Shown: positions 1 to 10,834, counted from the first letter of the stretch. The stretch is 64,000 nt of DNA from Streptomyces asiaticus (GCF_018138715.1 NZ_JAGSHX010000006.1:3968001-4032000); one strand, 5' to 3'. Notes: generated by a model from the sequence alone, not told the origin. Numbers and translations: made by a program.

Positions 1-2
1 AG

Positions 3-245
3 TTCGACGTGTTGAAGGCGGGTTCGGAGCCGGGCCAGGTGCCGCCGGCCGACCCGAAGCCGCAGGGTGGCAAGAAGCCGCTGCCGCACAAGCCCGAGGG
101 CGACACGGAGATCAGCCCGAAGGGCAGCCTGGCCGAAACCGGGTCCTCCTCCGCGCTGCCGATGATCGCCGTGATCGGTGGTGTGGCGATGGCGGCGGGC
201 GGAGGCGCGGTCTTCGTGGTCCGCCGCCGTCGCGCCACGGTCTGA
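3..245 (+). CDS. C-terminal part of a sortase-anchored (LAETG) surface protein, 5' truncated by window edge
   Basis: The reading frame is open from the first base, so the gene begins outside the window and only the last 80 or so codons are seen. The visible part is a Pro/Lys/Gly-rich spacer (many PxxP and GKKP steps), then LAETGSSS, a hydrophobic stretch (ALPMIAVIGGVAMAAGGGAVFVV) and an RRRRATV tail. LAxTG + transmembrane helix + positive tail is the cell-wall sorting signal used by class E sortases of Streptomyces, as in the chaplins. The protein is therefore exported, cleaved between T and G, and linked to peptidoglycan. The ectodomain lies outside the window, so its function cannot be judged. 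A GTG at position 9 is internal, not a credible start. Confidence 0.8.
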   Translation, partial: FDVLKAGSEPGQVPPADPKPQGGKKPLPHKPEGDTEISPKGSLAETGSSSALPMIAVIGGVAMAAGGGAVFVVRRRRATV

Positions 246-267
246 CGGTCCTCACGACGGTTCTGAG

Positions 268-308
268 GGGGCGCCGTACGGGCTGGTCTCCGGCCCGTAC
301 GGCGCCCC
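268..308. terminator. Strong hairpin terminator between convergent genes
   Basis: A perfect 16-bp inverted repeat, GGGGCGCCGTACGGGC (268-283) and its complement (293-308), with a 9-nt loop. It begins 22 bp after the stop codon of the LAETG gene and lies before the end of the convergent oxidoreductase gene, so it can serve both. There is no T-run, which is usual for Streptomyces hairpin terminators. Confidence 0.8.
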
Positions 309-323
309 GTCGCTCATGCCCGG

Positions 324-383
324 CGCTCAACTGCCCTGCGCTCAGGCACGCGGCGCTCAGCCGCCCGGCGCTCAGGCGCGCGG
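324..383. repeat. 15-bp tandem repeat x4 spanning the GMC oxidoreductase stop codon
   Basis: Four consecutive 15-bp units starting CGCTCA at 324, 339, 354 and 369 (the unit at 369 reads CGCTCAGGCGCGCGG). A fifth, displaced CGCTCA lies at 311. The last unit contains the stop codon of the minus-strand oxidoreductase (complement TCA at 372-374). Because the period is 15, TGA recurs in the same frame in each unit: four tandem in-frame stops. Confidence 0.85.
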
Positions 384-2246
384 CGGGACCTTCGGCACCG
401 GCAGCAGCGGGAGCCTCAACGCCCCGAAGGCGTCCGCCGGTACGGCGGGGCTGCGCGGCGGGACGGGCCGCAGGCGCTCGTACGGCGCCTCCGGGGCCGG
501 GCGGGGGTCGGGCTCGCCCTTGTTGGGCCACAGGGACATCGCCCGCTCGGCCTGGGCCGTGATGGTCAGGGACGGGTTGACGCCCAGGTTGGCCGAGACG
601 GCGGCGCCGTCGACCACATGGATGCCCGGATGGCCGTAGAGCCGGTGGTACGGGTCGATGACGCCCTCCTCCGGGGACGCCCCGATCGGGCAGCCGCCGA
701 GGAAGTGGGCGGTCAGCGGGGTGCCCATGAGCTCGCCGACGTTGCTGCCCGCGAAGCCGTTGATCGAGTCGGCGATGTGGCGGGCGGCCTCGGCGCCTTC
801 GGGGATGTGGTCGGGGTTGGGCTCGCCGTGGCCCTGGCGGGCGGTGAGCAGCCCCTTCCCCGGCCCCTTCGGCTTGCGGTAGGTGGTCAGCGAGTTGTCG
901 TGCGTCTGCATGACCAGGCCGATGATGGTCCGCTCCGACCAGCGGCGGTTGGACAGCGAGCGCACGGCCAGGGTGGGGTGCCGGAGGTTGGCGCCCAGGA
1001 AGCGCAGCCAGCGCGGAACACGCCCGCCGTGCGGGATCTGGAGGATGGAGAGCATCCCCATCGCGTTGGAGCCCTTGCCGTAGCGGACGGGCTCGATATG
1101 GGTGTTCTCGTCCGGGTGGATGGACGAGGTGATCGCGACGCCCCGGGTGAAGTCCGCCCGCCCCTCCCCGCCCCGTGCGCGGCGGTAGCGGCGGTCGGTG
1201 GTCTGCGCGCCCACCAGAGCCTCTGAGTTGGTGCGGGTGAGGATGCCGAGCCGCTCCGAGACGCGCGGCAGCAGCCCCTTGTCCCGCATCGTGTGCAGCA
1301 GCGTCTGGGTGCCGTACGTACCGGCGGCGAGGACGACGTACCGGGAGCGCAGCGCCTTCGGCTTGCCCTTACGGCGGTTGTCGGTCGGGACGGTGGTGAC
1401 CGTATAGCCGCCGTGCGGATCGTCGCACAGGGCGACGACGGTCGTCATCGGGTGGACCACGGCTCCGGACTGCTCGGCGAGGTGGAGATAGTTCTCGTTG
1501 AGGGTGTTCTTGGCGCCGTGGCGGCAGCCGGTCATGCACTCACCGCACTCCGTGCACGCCTTACGGGTCGGGCCCGCGCCGCCGAAGTACGGATCGGGAA
1601 CGGCCCCGCCCGGCGCGGCCTTGGTGGTGCCGTCGGCGTCGTGGCCGTCCCCGAAGAAGACCCCCACGGGCGCCATATGGAAGGTGTCGCCCACGCCCAT
1701 CTTCTCGGCGGCCGCCTTGAGGTGGACATCGGACGGGGTGAGGGTGTGGTTGAGGCGCGCCCCGAGCATCCGCCGCGCCTGGTCGTAGTACGGGCTCAGC
1801 TCCTCCTGCCAGTCGGTGATGTGCCCCCACTGGCGGTCCCGGAAGAACGGCTCGGGCGGTACGTAGAGGGTGTTGGCGTAGTTGAGCGAACCGCCCCCGA
1901 CCCCGGCGCCCGCCAGCACCATGACCTTGCCCAGGACATGGATGCGCTGGATGCCGAAGCAGCCGAGGGCCGGAGCCCAGAGGTAGTTGCGGAGGTCCCA
2001 GGAGTTCTTGGGCAGGGTTTCGGGGGTGAACCGGCGGCCCGCCTCGAGGACGCCGACCCGATAGCCCTTCTCGGTCAGACGCAGGGCCGATACCGATCCG
2101 CCGAATCCCGACCCGATCACGATCACGTCGTAGTCGACGTCACCGTCGTCGGGATGGGTGCCGGCATGGACGTCGAGATCGTCGGCGAAGTCCTCGTCGT
2201 GGCCGGGCTCTTGCGCCCGCTTTTGGGCAGACTTCTCCCCTGACAC
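372..2246 (-). CDS. GMC-family FAD-dependent oxidoreductase (cholesterol-oxidase/ChoD-like)
   Basis: A 624-residue flavoprotein. An acidic N-terminus is followed by a Rossmann FAD-binding strand YDVIVIGSGFGG (residues about 39-50), and the C-terminal GMC signature includes HVVDGAAVSANLGVNPSLT. In the middle is a C-x2-C-x2-C-x3-C cluster (CTECGECMTGCRHGAKN), as in mycobacterial ChoD-type cholesterol oxidases and related actinobacterial GMC enzymes. It probably oxidises an alcohol group of a lipid or sterol-like substrate; the substrate cannot be inferred. The GTG at 2246 is chosen because GGGAGG lies 5 nt upstream. A longer frame to 2300 would overlap the upstream aldehyde dehydrogenase, which ends at 2272, 25 bp before this start. 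The two are probably co-transcribed as an alcohol-to-aldehyde-to-acid pair. Confidence 0.85.
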   Translation of the reverse strand: MSGEKSAQKRAQEPGHDEDFADDLDVHAGTHPDDGDVDYDVIVIGSGFGGSVSALRLTEKGYRVGVLEAGRRFTPETLPKNSWDLRNYLWAPALGCFGIQRIHVLGKVMVLAGAGVGGGSLNYANTLYVPPEPFFRDRQWGHITDWQEELSPYYDQARRMLGARLNHTLTPSDVHLKAAAEKMGVGDTFHMAPVGVFFGDGHDADGTTKAAPGGAVPDPYFGGAGPTRKACTECGECMTGCRHGAKNTLNENYLHLAEQSGAVVHPMTTVVALCDDPHGGYTVTTVPTDNRRKGKPKALRSRYVVLAAGTYGTQTLLHTMRDKGLLPRVSERLGILTRTNSEALVGAQTTDRRYRRARGGEGRADFTRGVAITSSIHPDENTHIEPVRYGKGSNAMGMLSILQIPHGGRVPRWLRFLGANLRHPTLAVRSLSNRRWSERTIIGLVMQTHDNSLTTYRKPKGPGKGLLTARQGHGEPNPDHIPEGAEAARHIADSINGFAGSNVGELMGTPLTAHFLGGCPIGASPEEGVIDPYHRLYGHPGIHVVDGAAVSANLGVNPSLTITAQAERAMSLWPNKGEPDPRPAPEAPYERLRPVPPRSPAVPADAFGALRLPLLPVPKVPPRA

Positions 2247-2271
2247 TGGTACCTCCCTTGCAATGTGCTGG

Positions 2272-3882
2272 TCAGCGCAGGCGCAGTGCCTTGAGCGCAC
2301 GCAGGCTGCGGGTCATGAAGTCCGCGTATTTCTCGTCCGTCATCCCGAAGGCCGGGCCGAGCGGCATCAGCCGCTGCTGGGCGACCGTCTGCGGTTCGGT
2401 GAACCTGAGGATGCCCTCGGAGCCATGGCGGCGGCCGAGTCCGGAGTCGCCCATGCCGCCCATGGGAGACGCGACGCTGCCGAAGGCGGCGGCGTAGCTC
2501 TCGTTGAGGTTGACGGTGCCCGCGCGGAGCCGGGTGGCGATCGCGCGGCCGCGCCGGGCGTCCTTGGTCCAGACGCTGGCGTTCAGACCGTAGGACGTCG
2601 CGTTGGCGCGCTCGATGGCCTCGCCCTCGTCGCGGAAGCGGTAGACGGAGACGACCGGGCCGAAGGTCTCCTCGGTGCAGACGGCCATCGGGGACTCCAC
2701 GCCGTCCAGGATCGTCGGCTCGTAGAAGTACGGGCCGATGTCGGGGCGGGCGCGGCCGCCGGCGAGCACCGTGGCGCCCTTGGAGACGGCCTCGTCCACA
2801 TGGCGGGTGACGGTCTCCAGCTGGCGCTCCGAGACGAGCGAGCCCATCTCCGCCCCGTACGCCAGGGCGGTGCCGAGCCGCATGGCCTTCGTACGGGCCG
2901 CGAAGCGCTCCAGGAAGTCGTCCGCGATCGACTCGTGGACGTACAGCCGCTCCATGGAGATGCACAGCTGTCCGGCGGAGGCGAAGCTGCCGCGCACCGC
3001 GCCGTCGACCGCGCGGGCGAGGTCGGCGTCGCGCAGCACCAGCATGGCGTTCTTGCCGCCGAGTTCGAGGGAGCAGCCCACCAGGCGGGCGGCGGCGGCC
3101 TGGGCCACCTCGCGGCCGGTGCGAGTGGAGCCGGTGAACGCGACGTAGTCGGCGCGCTCGACCACGGCGGGGCCCACCACCGGACCGTCCCCGATCACGA
3201 CCTGCCACACCCCGGCCGGAAGGCCGGCCTCCACCATGAGTTCGCGCGCCCACAGGGCGGACAGCGCGGTCTCGGTGTCGGGCTTCATCACCACGGCGTT
3301 GCCCGCCACGAAGGCGGGGATCGCATCGCCCACGGAGAGCTGGAGGGGGTAGTTCCAGGGCGCTATGAGGCCCACGACCCCGCGCGGCTGGCGCAGTTCG
3401 GTGACCTTGGTGAGGGTGGGCACCGCGCCCAGATGACCCTTGGGGCGCAGATACGCGGGCGCCTTACGGCCGTAATGGCGGGCCACGATGGCGACGCCCT
3501 GGACCTCCTCCTGGGCGTGCAGCCGGGTCTTGCCGGTCTCCAGCTGGATCAGGTCCAGGATCTCCGGCTGGCGGCGCAGCAGCAGATCGTGGAAGCGGAG
3601 GAGGACGGCGGCGCGCCGGCGGACGGGGGTCGCGGCCCAGGCCCGCTGGGCGGCACGGGCGCATCCGAAGGCGGTGGCGACGTCCTCGGGGGTGGACTCG
3701 GGCAGGGCGGCGGCGAGGACTTCCCCGGTGAACGGGGTGTGGCTGACGGTGGTGCCGCTGCCGCCGACACCCCGGGTGAGCCGGGTGATCAGCTCGGGAG
3801 TGACGACGTCGGCGGCGGTGCGGGTGCCTTCGGGGGCGACCGGGTTGCCGGCGCCGCCCTGCGTGATGTGCGAGTCCGTCAT
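2272..3882 (-). CDS. Aldehyde dehydrogenase, succinate-semialdehyde dehydrogenase type
   Basis: A 536-residue NAD(P)-dependent aldehyde dehydrogenase. Visible family features are PWNYPLQ (175-181, cofactor pocket), GSTRTG (251-256), catalytic Glu273 in ELGGKNAM, nucleophile Cys307 in AGQLCIS, and EETFGPVV near residue 410. It has an N-terminal extension of about 30 residues compared with the shortest homologues. By overall resemblance it belongs to the succinic-semialdehyde dehydrogenase group of Streptomyces, but substrate assignment by eye is uncertain. It oxidises an aldehyde to a carboxylate in the cytoplasm. The gene lies just upstream of the GMC oxidoreductase in the same direction and may take that enzyme's product. 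The upstream gap to the kinase gene is 88 bp. Confidence 0.85.
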   Translation of the reverse strand: MTDSHITQGGAGNPVAPEGTRTAADVVTPELITRLTRGVGGSGTTVSHTPFTGEVLAAALPESTPEDVATAFGCARAAQRAWAATPVRRRAAVLLRFHDLLLRRQPEILDLIQLETGKTRLHAQEEVQGVAIVARHYGRKAPAYLRPKGHLGAVPTLTKVTELRQPRGVVGLIAPWNYPLQLSVGDAIPAFVAGNAVVMKPDTETALSALWARELMVEAGLPAGVWQVVIGDGPVVGPAVVERADYVAFTGSTRTGREVAQAAAARLVGCSLELGGKNAMLVLRDADLARAVDGAVRGSFASAGQLCISMERLYVHESIADDFLERFAARTKAMRLGTALAYGAEMGSLVSERQLETVTRHVDEAVSKGATVLAGGRARPDIGPYFYEPTILDGVESPMAVCTEETFGPVVSVYRFRDEGEAIERANATSYGLNASVWTKDARRGRAIATRLRAGTVNLNESYAAAFGSVASPMGGMGDSGLGRRHGSEGILRFTEPQTVAQQRLMPLGPAFGMTDEKYADFMTRSLRALKALRLR

Positions 3883-3970
3883 GGGGGCGAGAGTAGGCCC
3901 GCCCGGCGGCTTTGGGTACCCGGCGGTAACAACTTTCGCCGCCGGCCCCGGGCGGGCCCGCCCAACTCCC

Positions 3971-5785
<1,815 letters not shown>

Positions 5786-5862
5786 GCGCCCATCATTACC
5801 CAGTCGGCGGCACCGCTGTGGAGACGCCGTGGGCGCTCGTGACAAAGCCGTTGCGACGTCGC

Positions 5863-7605
5863 TCAGTTCTCCGCGCCGGTGCGCGCGAACGTGGCGGCGA
5901 CGGTGTCGAAATGCCGCTTGCCCAGGGATTTCTCGCCTACGGGGGCGGATAGCCACAGGTCGTACATTTTGCCGTTTTCATTCCAGCTCAGGTCGTATGT
6001 CTGCCGTGAGCCGCCGTCGTCGGCCGAGCCGTTCCAGATGAACGCCCACAGGGCGGCGGGGCGGCCGTTGCGCTCCGTCTCGATGACCTGGCCGCTGCGG
6101 TAGCCCGGATAGTCCTGCGGGCCCTTGGCGTCCGCCTTACGGCTGAGCCCGAGCGGGCCCTCGGGGCTCTGCTCCTGGACGTGTATCCCGATCCGGAACT
6201 CCATACCGGGCGAGTTGTAGTAGACCCGGGGCGCCTTGTATTCGCGGGCGAACCCCTCGGGCACGGCGAGCGAGAAGCCGACCGGGTCCTTGACCAGCTC
6301 ATAGCCGTCGGGGATCCGCGTCGAGGGGCTCGTCGTGGGCTCGGAGTCCTTCACGGGCCGCTGCGGCGCCTTCTCGGGGGCGCTCGGGCTCCGCGCACTC
6401 TCCTTGTCGGCACTCTGGCTCGTACGCCCGCCCAGCGCCGCGTCGCCGTCACCGCCCCTGTCGTCCAGCAGCGCGACGACGCCCGCGGCCACACCGGCGA
6501 GCGCGACCACCGCGGCGGCCGCCATAAGGACAACACGGCCGCGCCCACCACGGCCGGAACGGGACCGGGCGGCGGCCGCGACGGGCGCGGCAGGAGGGGC
6601 AGCGGCGGCCGCGGGAACGGAGGCGGCCGGGGGCGCGGAAGCGGGGAACGGCGCGGGGGCGGACATCGGAGACACCGGGGGCGGCACGGGTACGGACGCC
6701 GACGAACCGCGGCCGTCCGGGCCGAACGGCACGCTGGGCTGGGTCGGGGTGTACTCCAACGGGATCTCGGGGGTGTCGCCCACCTCCTGGGCCATCAGCA
6801 GCATCCGCTCGACCTCGTCGGCGCCCAGCCGCTCCTCCGGATCCCGCCGCAACAGCCCCTCGATGACCGGCTTCAGGGGTCCTGCCGCCTCCGGCACGGG
6901 GATCTCGTCGAAGACGACGGCGTGCAGCACTCCGGCCAGCGACTCGCGATGGAAGGGGGATTCACCGCCCACCAGCGTGCAGAGCAGCACACCCAGCGAC
7001 CACAGGTCCGACTCCGGCCCGGTGCGCCGCCCCGACATCCGCTCCGGCGCGGTGTATTCGGGCGACCCCACGAACGAGCCGGTCTCGGTGATCGTGGTGG
7101 ACCCGGTGACCTGCGCGATCCCGAAGTCCGTCAGCACGACCCGGCCGGTGCCCGACTCCACGAGCACATTGGCGGGCTTGATGTCGCGGTGCAGCACCCC
7201 GCGCGCGTGCGCGGCGCGCAACGCGCCCAGCAGCGCGGCCGCGATCCGCCCCGCCTCGCGCCCCCCGACGGGGCCGTCCGCGCCCAGCCGGTCGGCGAGC
7301 GAGAGCCCGTCGACCAGCTCCATGACGATCCAGGCGCAGTCGTCCTCCTCGATCACATCGTGGAGGACGATCACGTTCGGATGCTTGATCTGTGCGACGG
7401 TCCGGGCCTCGCGCAGGGTGCGCTCGCCGCGCAACTGCGAGTCGAAGGCGGTGAGCCCCTCGTCCACATGGAGTTCCTTGACCGCGACATCGCGGCCCAG
7501 CAACTCGTCGACGGCCCGCCAGACCGTGCCCATTCCGCCACGTCCGAGCCGCGTGGCCAACCGGTAGCGGTTGGCAATCAGACGGCCTTCTCCCCCGGTA
7601 CCCAT
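5863..7605 (-). CDS. Membrane Ser/Thr protein kinase (PknB type), first of a tandem pair
   Basis: A 580-residue kinase with its domain at the very N-terminus: GRGGMG (21-26), Lys43 in VAVKE, HRDIKPAN (Asp141), DFG (160-162) and the activation-loop motif SPEYTAPE. A Pro/Ala-rich juxtamembrane linker (about 300-350) precedes one transmembrane helix (357-380). The extracellular part has a Ser/Lys/Pro-rich stalk and then a globular region of about 140 residues beginning DGYELVKDPVGFSLAVPEGF. The neighbouring kinase's outer domain opens similarly (SLAVPGEYRRVQDD), so the two ectodomains look homologous and a gene duplication is likely. ATG 7605 (MGTGGEG) is preferred; an in-frame GTG at 7644 would add 13 residues without a clear RBS. 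Confidence 0.9.
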   Translation of the reverse strand: MGTGGEGRLIANRYRLATRLGRGGMGTVWRAVDELLGRDVAVKELHVDEGLTAFDSQLRGERTLREARTVAQIKHPNVIVLHDVIEEDDCAWIVMELVDGLSLADRLGADGPVGGREAGRIAAALLGALRAAHARGVLHRDIKPANVLVESGTGRVVLTDFGIAQVTGSTTITETGSFVGSPEYTAPERMSGRRTGPESDLWSLGVLLCTLVGGESPFHRESLAGVLHAVVFDEIPVPEAAGPLKPVIEGLLRRDPEERLGADEVERMLLMAQEVGDTPEIPLEYTPTQPSVPFGPDGRGSSASVPVPPPVSPMSAPAPFPASAPPAASVPAAAAAPPAAPVAAAARSRSGRGGRGRVVLMAAAAVVALAGVAAGVVALLDDRGGDGDAALGGRTSQSADKESARSPSAPEKAPQRPVKDSEPTTSPSTRIPDGYELVKDPVGFSLAVPEGFAREYKAPRVYYNSPGMEFRIGIHVQEQSPEGPLGLSRKADAKGPQDYPGYRSGQVIETERNGRPAALWAFIWNGSADDGGSRQTYDLSWNENGKMYDLWLSAPVGEKSLGKRHFDTVAATFARTGAEN

Positions 7606-7796
7606 GGGCTCATCTTGCCTCACCCCACGGAGGCCCTCGAACACCGGACCACGGACCCGCCCTCACGGGCGATTGAGCCCGGGTGCGCCATGCGGAAGTC
7701 TGGGACCCGCCGATGTTAAAGGGGCGGACCGCGGCCGCCCCCATCGGGCACCTTCGCGCTTCCGGTCCCTAGCGCCCCGGAGGCGAACCGAGCCTC

Positions 7797-7844
7797 AAAA
7801 AAAGGGGGGTGGGCCGCCCCGCGGCGGGGGTCCACGGGGCGGCC
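7797..7844 (-). terminator. Rho-independent-type terminator of the M64 peptidase gene
   Basis: Inverted repeat GGCCGCCCC (7812-7820) and GGGGCGGCC (7836-7844), with a 15-nt loop. Read on the minus strand it is followed by C-rich sequence and then a run of seven T (7803-7797). It lies about 45 bp downstream of the peptidase stop codon. A genuine T-run is rare in this GC-rich sequence and supports the call. The rest of the gap 7606-7888 holds a second small stem (7721-7741) and nothing coding that I can see. Confidence 0.65.
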
Positions 7845-7888
7845 AGTCAGGAGAGGCGCCACAGGCCGGGCGCCAGTTGGTGGGTTGG

Positions 7889-9253
7889 TCAGCCAGTGAC
7901 CTTCCATGTCCGGGAACCGCTCAACAGCTTCCGCAGGGCCGGGTCCTTCACCGCGCTCGTGCCGTCCGTCGCCTTCGCGGTGACCTTGTGGGTCGTGCCG
8001 TCGCTCGGGACGCCAAGACCCGCCGGGGTGACGCTCGTCTTACCGTTCGCGGCGGTGACCTCCGTACCGTCCACGTACCACTTCAGCGACGCGCCCTTGG
8101 GCACGTCCACCTCTATGGCCGCCGACCGCTTCACGGCCGTCGTGGTGGCCGTACGGCTGCTGAGCGCGCCGGCGTGGCGGTAGAAGCCCGCGATCATCGC
8201 CTCGCGGCCGGGGAGGCTGAACTCCCGCCCCAGGGTGCGCATGATCGAGTTGTCGGTGGGACGGTTGATGCCCTTGGGGTAGTAGCGGCCGCCCTCGTAG
8301 GCGCCGACCGTGCCGCCGTCGGGCGAGGTCTGGCCGATCCAGCGGTACCACTTCTTCTGCTGGGCGGTCAGCTGCGCCGCACTCAGCTTCGTGGCGTTGG
8401 ACTCGTCGGGCTCGGCGCCCGTGTAGGTGCCGTACTCCGGATAGAAGTACTCGTCGGCCAGCTTGCCGAGCGAGTGGCCGGTCTCATGGACCGCGATCTG
8501 GTCGGAGTCGGCGTGGTCGGAGGCGGCGGTGGCGATCCCGTCGTAGCCGACCTGCGAGGTGAGGGTGTAGCCCGCGCCGCCGTACTTGGTGGAGTTGGAC
8601 AGCACCACCACCAGATCGGCCTGCGGCGCCTTGGCCGCGTAGGACTCGACCTTGGCGGTGTCCACGCACAGCAGCCGCTCGATGTCGTCGCACCAGAAGT
8701 ACGAGCCGAGGGCGGTGTCCTTGACGACGTCCCTGGACGGGTCGCCGGAGACGCCGGACTGGTTGGAGACGGCGTCCACGGTCCAGACGTTGAAGAGGTC
8801 CTTGTACGAGGCGTAGGGCTGCACGGCGGACATCTGCTCCCACTTGGAGCGCGCGTCGGCGTGGAAGTCCCCCTGCTGGCCCGCGGTGTAGCCGTCGCCA
8901 ATGAAGACGACGTCCAGCTTGTCGGCCGTGGTGCCGTTGTCGACGACCGAGCCCACCTGGCCGTCGGCGGCGGCCTCCTTGGCGGACAGGGAGCGGGCGG
9001 CACGGGCCAGCCGCTCGGGAGTGGCGGCCGGGACCTCGGTGTGGCGGGGGTGGCCGCCCGGGCCGGTGAAGTACTCCACGTCCAGGGCGCTCCGCGACGA
9101 GGTGGCGTCGGCGGCGGACGAGCCGGACGCTCCCGGCGACGCGGTGGCCGGGGCGGTCATGGCCGCGGCCGCCGCCAGGGCGATGCCTCCGGCGACGGCC
9201 GCGGTGCGCAGGGGGATGCGGCTGCGTATGCGGCTCCGTATGCGTCTGCGCAC
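7889..9253 (-). CDS. Secreted zinc metallopeptidase, M64 (IgA peptidase) family
   Basis: A 454-residue exported protein. The start GTG 9253 has GGGAG 6 nt upstream. The N-terminus is very basic (VRRRIRSRIRSRIPLR), then a hydrophobic core (AAVAGGIALAAAAA) and an ATASPG cleavage region, i.e. a signal peptide. The catalytic site is HETGHSLGKLADEY (His256, Glu257, His260, with downstream DEY 267-269), the zinc motif of M64 peptidases. The FIGDGYT motif near residue 117 is also typical of the family. The C-terminal 90 residues form a separate beta-rich domain (WYVDGTEVTAANGKTS), probably Ig-like. It is predicted to degrade proteins outside the cell. It is monocistronic with its own promoter and terminator. 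Confidence 0.9.
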   Translation of the reverse strand: MRRRIRSRIRSRIPLRTAAVAGGIALAAAAAMTAPATASPGASGSSAADATSSRSALDVEYFTGPGGHPRHTEVPAATPERLARAARSLSAKEAAADGQVGSVVDNGTTADKLDVVFIGDGYTAGQQGDFHADARSKWEQMSAVQPYASYKDLFNVWTVDAVSNQSGVSGDPSRDVVKDTALGSYFWCDDIERLLCVDTAKVESYAAKAPQADLVVVLSNSTKYGGAGYTLTSQVGYDGIATAASDHADSDQIAVHETGHSLGKLADEYFYPEYGTYTGAEPDESNATKLSAAQLTAQQKKWYRWIGQTSPDGGTVGAYEGGRYYPKGINRPTDNSIMRTLGREFSLPGREAMIAGFYRHAGALSSRTATTTAVKRSAAIEVDVPKGASLKWYVDGTEVTAANGKTSVTPAGLGVPSDGTTHKVTAKATDGTSAVKDPALRKLLSGSRTWKVTG

Positions 9254-9284
9254 GGTGACTCCCGAAGTCCTCGCGATAAGCGGC

Positions 9285-9313
9285 CAGTTAAGCAGGATTA
9301 ATTCGCCGCTCAA
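9285..9313 (-). promoter_or_regulatory. Candidate promoter of the M64 peptidase gene
   Basis: On the minus strand TTGAGC (9313-9308), a 17-bp spacer and TAACTG (9290-9285) give an acceptable SigHrdB-like arrangement. It leaves a leader of roughly 25 nt before the GTG at 9253. The local sequence is noticeably AT-richer (TTAAGCAGGATTAATT) than its surroundings, as expected for a promoter. Judged by eye only. Confidence 0.4.
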
Positions 9314-9399
9314 CCTAAGGGGTCCGGGTGTCGGGGGCAATGGGAATTAGGGAAGTGGCTAGGAAATCGGGCACCGCACAACCATGCCGCGCGCTCCTC

Positions 9400-9487
9400 G
9401 CTCAACACCTCCCCTCCTCCCGGTCAACCCCTCCCGACCTGCCGCTCAGCCCCTCCCCGCACGCTCCCTCCCCGCTCACCCCCTCCC
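9400..9487. repeat. 22-bp imperfect tandem repeat spanning the iminopeptidase stop codon
   Basis: The motif CTCAnCnCCTCCC (with variant GTCAACCCCTCCC) recurs with TCA at 9402, 9424, 9446 and 9476, spacings 22, 22 and 30 bp. The copy at 9476-9478 is the complement of the TGA stop of the minus-strand iminopeptidase. The array occupies the gap downstream of that gene; the remaining sequence to 9314 shows nothing else. Confidence 0.7.
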
Positions 9488-10834
9488 GTCACGCGCCAGC
9501 CGCAGAAGCCGGTCCAGCACCCGGCGGCCCCCGGCCCGGATCCCGTCGTGCTCGAACTCGTCCGTCACCCAGGTGCGCAGACCCCGGATCGCCCGCGCGG
9601 TGGCCAGGGAGTGCTCCGTGTCCACGTACAGGTCGTCGTGGTAGATCACGGCGGCCACCGGCACGGTGTTACGGGCCAGCCGCTCGGTGTCGTACAACGG
9701 GCCCCAGCCGGTGCGCGCGGCGAGCAGTTCGGCGGTGCGGGCGAGCGGGCGCAGCGCCGCGTGGGTGTCGAGCATCCAGGGGTGCACCGTCTCGCCCGTA
9801 AGGAGCACCGGACGGTCCTCCGCGACCGCCTTACCGGCGTCGAACGCGGGGAATTCGGCGCGGACCCGCTCCGCGGCCCAGTCGGTGGCCCGGCCGTCCT
9901 GGGCGTAGGTCGACTCCAGCAGGAGGCTGAAGAGCGGGGTGGCGGCGCGCGAGAGGACGGCCGCCACCTGCTCGCGGAAGGCGTCGCTCAGCCGCGGCCC
10001 GTCGGCGGTGGGCACGAACGCGTCCTCCAGGAGGTAGTGCAGCCGGTGTGAGCCGTCGCCGGCGCCGAGCAGGAAGCCGAGCTGCTGGAGAGCGGGGACG
10101 GTGAGCCGGGTCCCGTCCGTCAGGACCTCCTCGTGGTCGGTCAGATGCCGCACCAGGGCCCGGACGGCGTCCGCGTCCCGCGGATAGCGGGCGTAGTGGG
10201 CGAGGGTCTTGCGCTCCATCCGCGGATAGGCCGTCCGGTAGACGGCGTCCACGTCGGTGCCGGGGTCGATCGCGGGCAGTCCGCCGGCCAGCAGCACCGC
10301 GTCCAGCCCCTCGGGCGCGTGGGACAGATAGCTCACGGCGCAGAAGCCGCCGAAGCTCTGGCCGAGCACGGTCCACGGGCGGTCCCCCATCAGCCGGTGC
10401 CGGATCAGCTCGCAGTCGCGGACGATCGCGTCGGCGCGGAAGTGGGAGAGGTACGCGGCCTGCTCCTCGGGTCCGCCGCGCAGCGGCAGCGTCTGGCGGT
10501 TGGCCGGGGTGGAGCGGCCGGTGCCGCGCTGGTCGAGCAGGAGCACGCGGTATTCGTCCAGCGCGCGGTCCAGCCAGCCGGAGCGGCCCACCGGGCGGTC
10601 CGCGCCGCAGCCGGGTCCGCCCTGGAGGTAGAGCAGCCAGGGGAGCCGCTCGCGCTCGGCGGCGGATTTGCCCGCGGCAACGACCTCTCGTGCGTAAAGC
10701 CGGATCAGCTCGCCCTCGGGAGCCTTATGGTCGAGCGGTACGTCGAAGTGATAGTCGGCGAGGAGCAGTTCCGGCTGACGGACGGTCGTCACGGCGCCCG
10801 GCCCGGCCGGTACCGCTGTGCTTGCCTGCTGCAT
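9476..10834 (-). CDS. Alpha/beta hydrolase, proline iminopeptidase-like (peptidase S33)
   Basis: A 452-residue hydrolase. Motifs are GGPG (72-75, oxyanion region of S33 peptidases), DQRGTGRS (101-108) and the nucleophile elbow GQSFGG with Ser160. The cap region is long and helical, as in prolyl aminopeptidases of about 430-450 residues. It should release N-terminal proline (or similar residues) from peptides in the cytoplasm; no signal peptide is visible. The start ATG 10834 is preceded by GAGG at 8 nt. It is transcribed divergently from an XRE/TPR regulator 67 bp away, which may control it. Confidence 0.85.
   Translation of the reverse strand: MQQASTAVPAGPGAVTTVRQPELLLADYHFDVPLDHKAPEGELIRLYAREVVAAGKSAAERERLPWLLYLQGGPGCGADRPVGRSGWLDRALDEYRVLLLDQRGTGRSTPANRQTLPLRGGPEEQAAYLSHFRADAIVRDCELIRHRLMGDRPWTVLGQSFGGFCAVSYLSHAPEGLDAVLLAGGLPAIDPGTDVDAVYRTAYPRMERKTLAHYARYPRDADAVRALVRHLTDHEEVLTDGTRLTVPALQQLGFLLGAGDGSHRLHYLLEDAFVPTADGPRLSDAFREQVAAVLSRAATPLFSLLLESTYAQDGRATDWAAERVRAEFPAFDAGKAVAEDRPVLLTGETVHPWMLDTHAALRPLARTAELLAARTGWGPLYDTERLARNTVPVAAVIYHDDLYVDTEHSLATARAIRGLRTWVTDEFEHDGIRAGGRRVLDRLLRLARDGRG

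Noticed and set aside
618..1226. Long open frames opposite the GMC and aldehyde dehydrogenase genes (also 2158-4092 and similar)
   Set aside because: They are antisense or out-of-frame to strongly supported genes, Arg/Ala/Gly-rich, and have no RBS or domain; typical GC-rich shadow frames.
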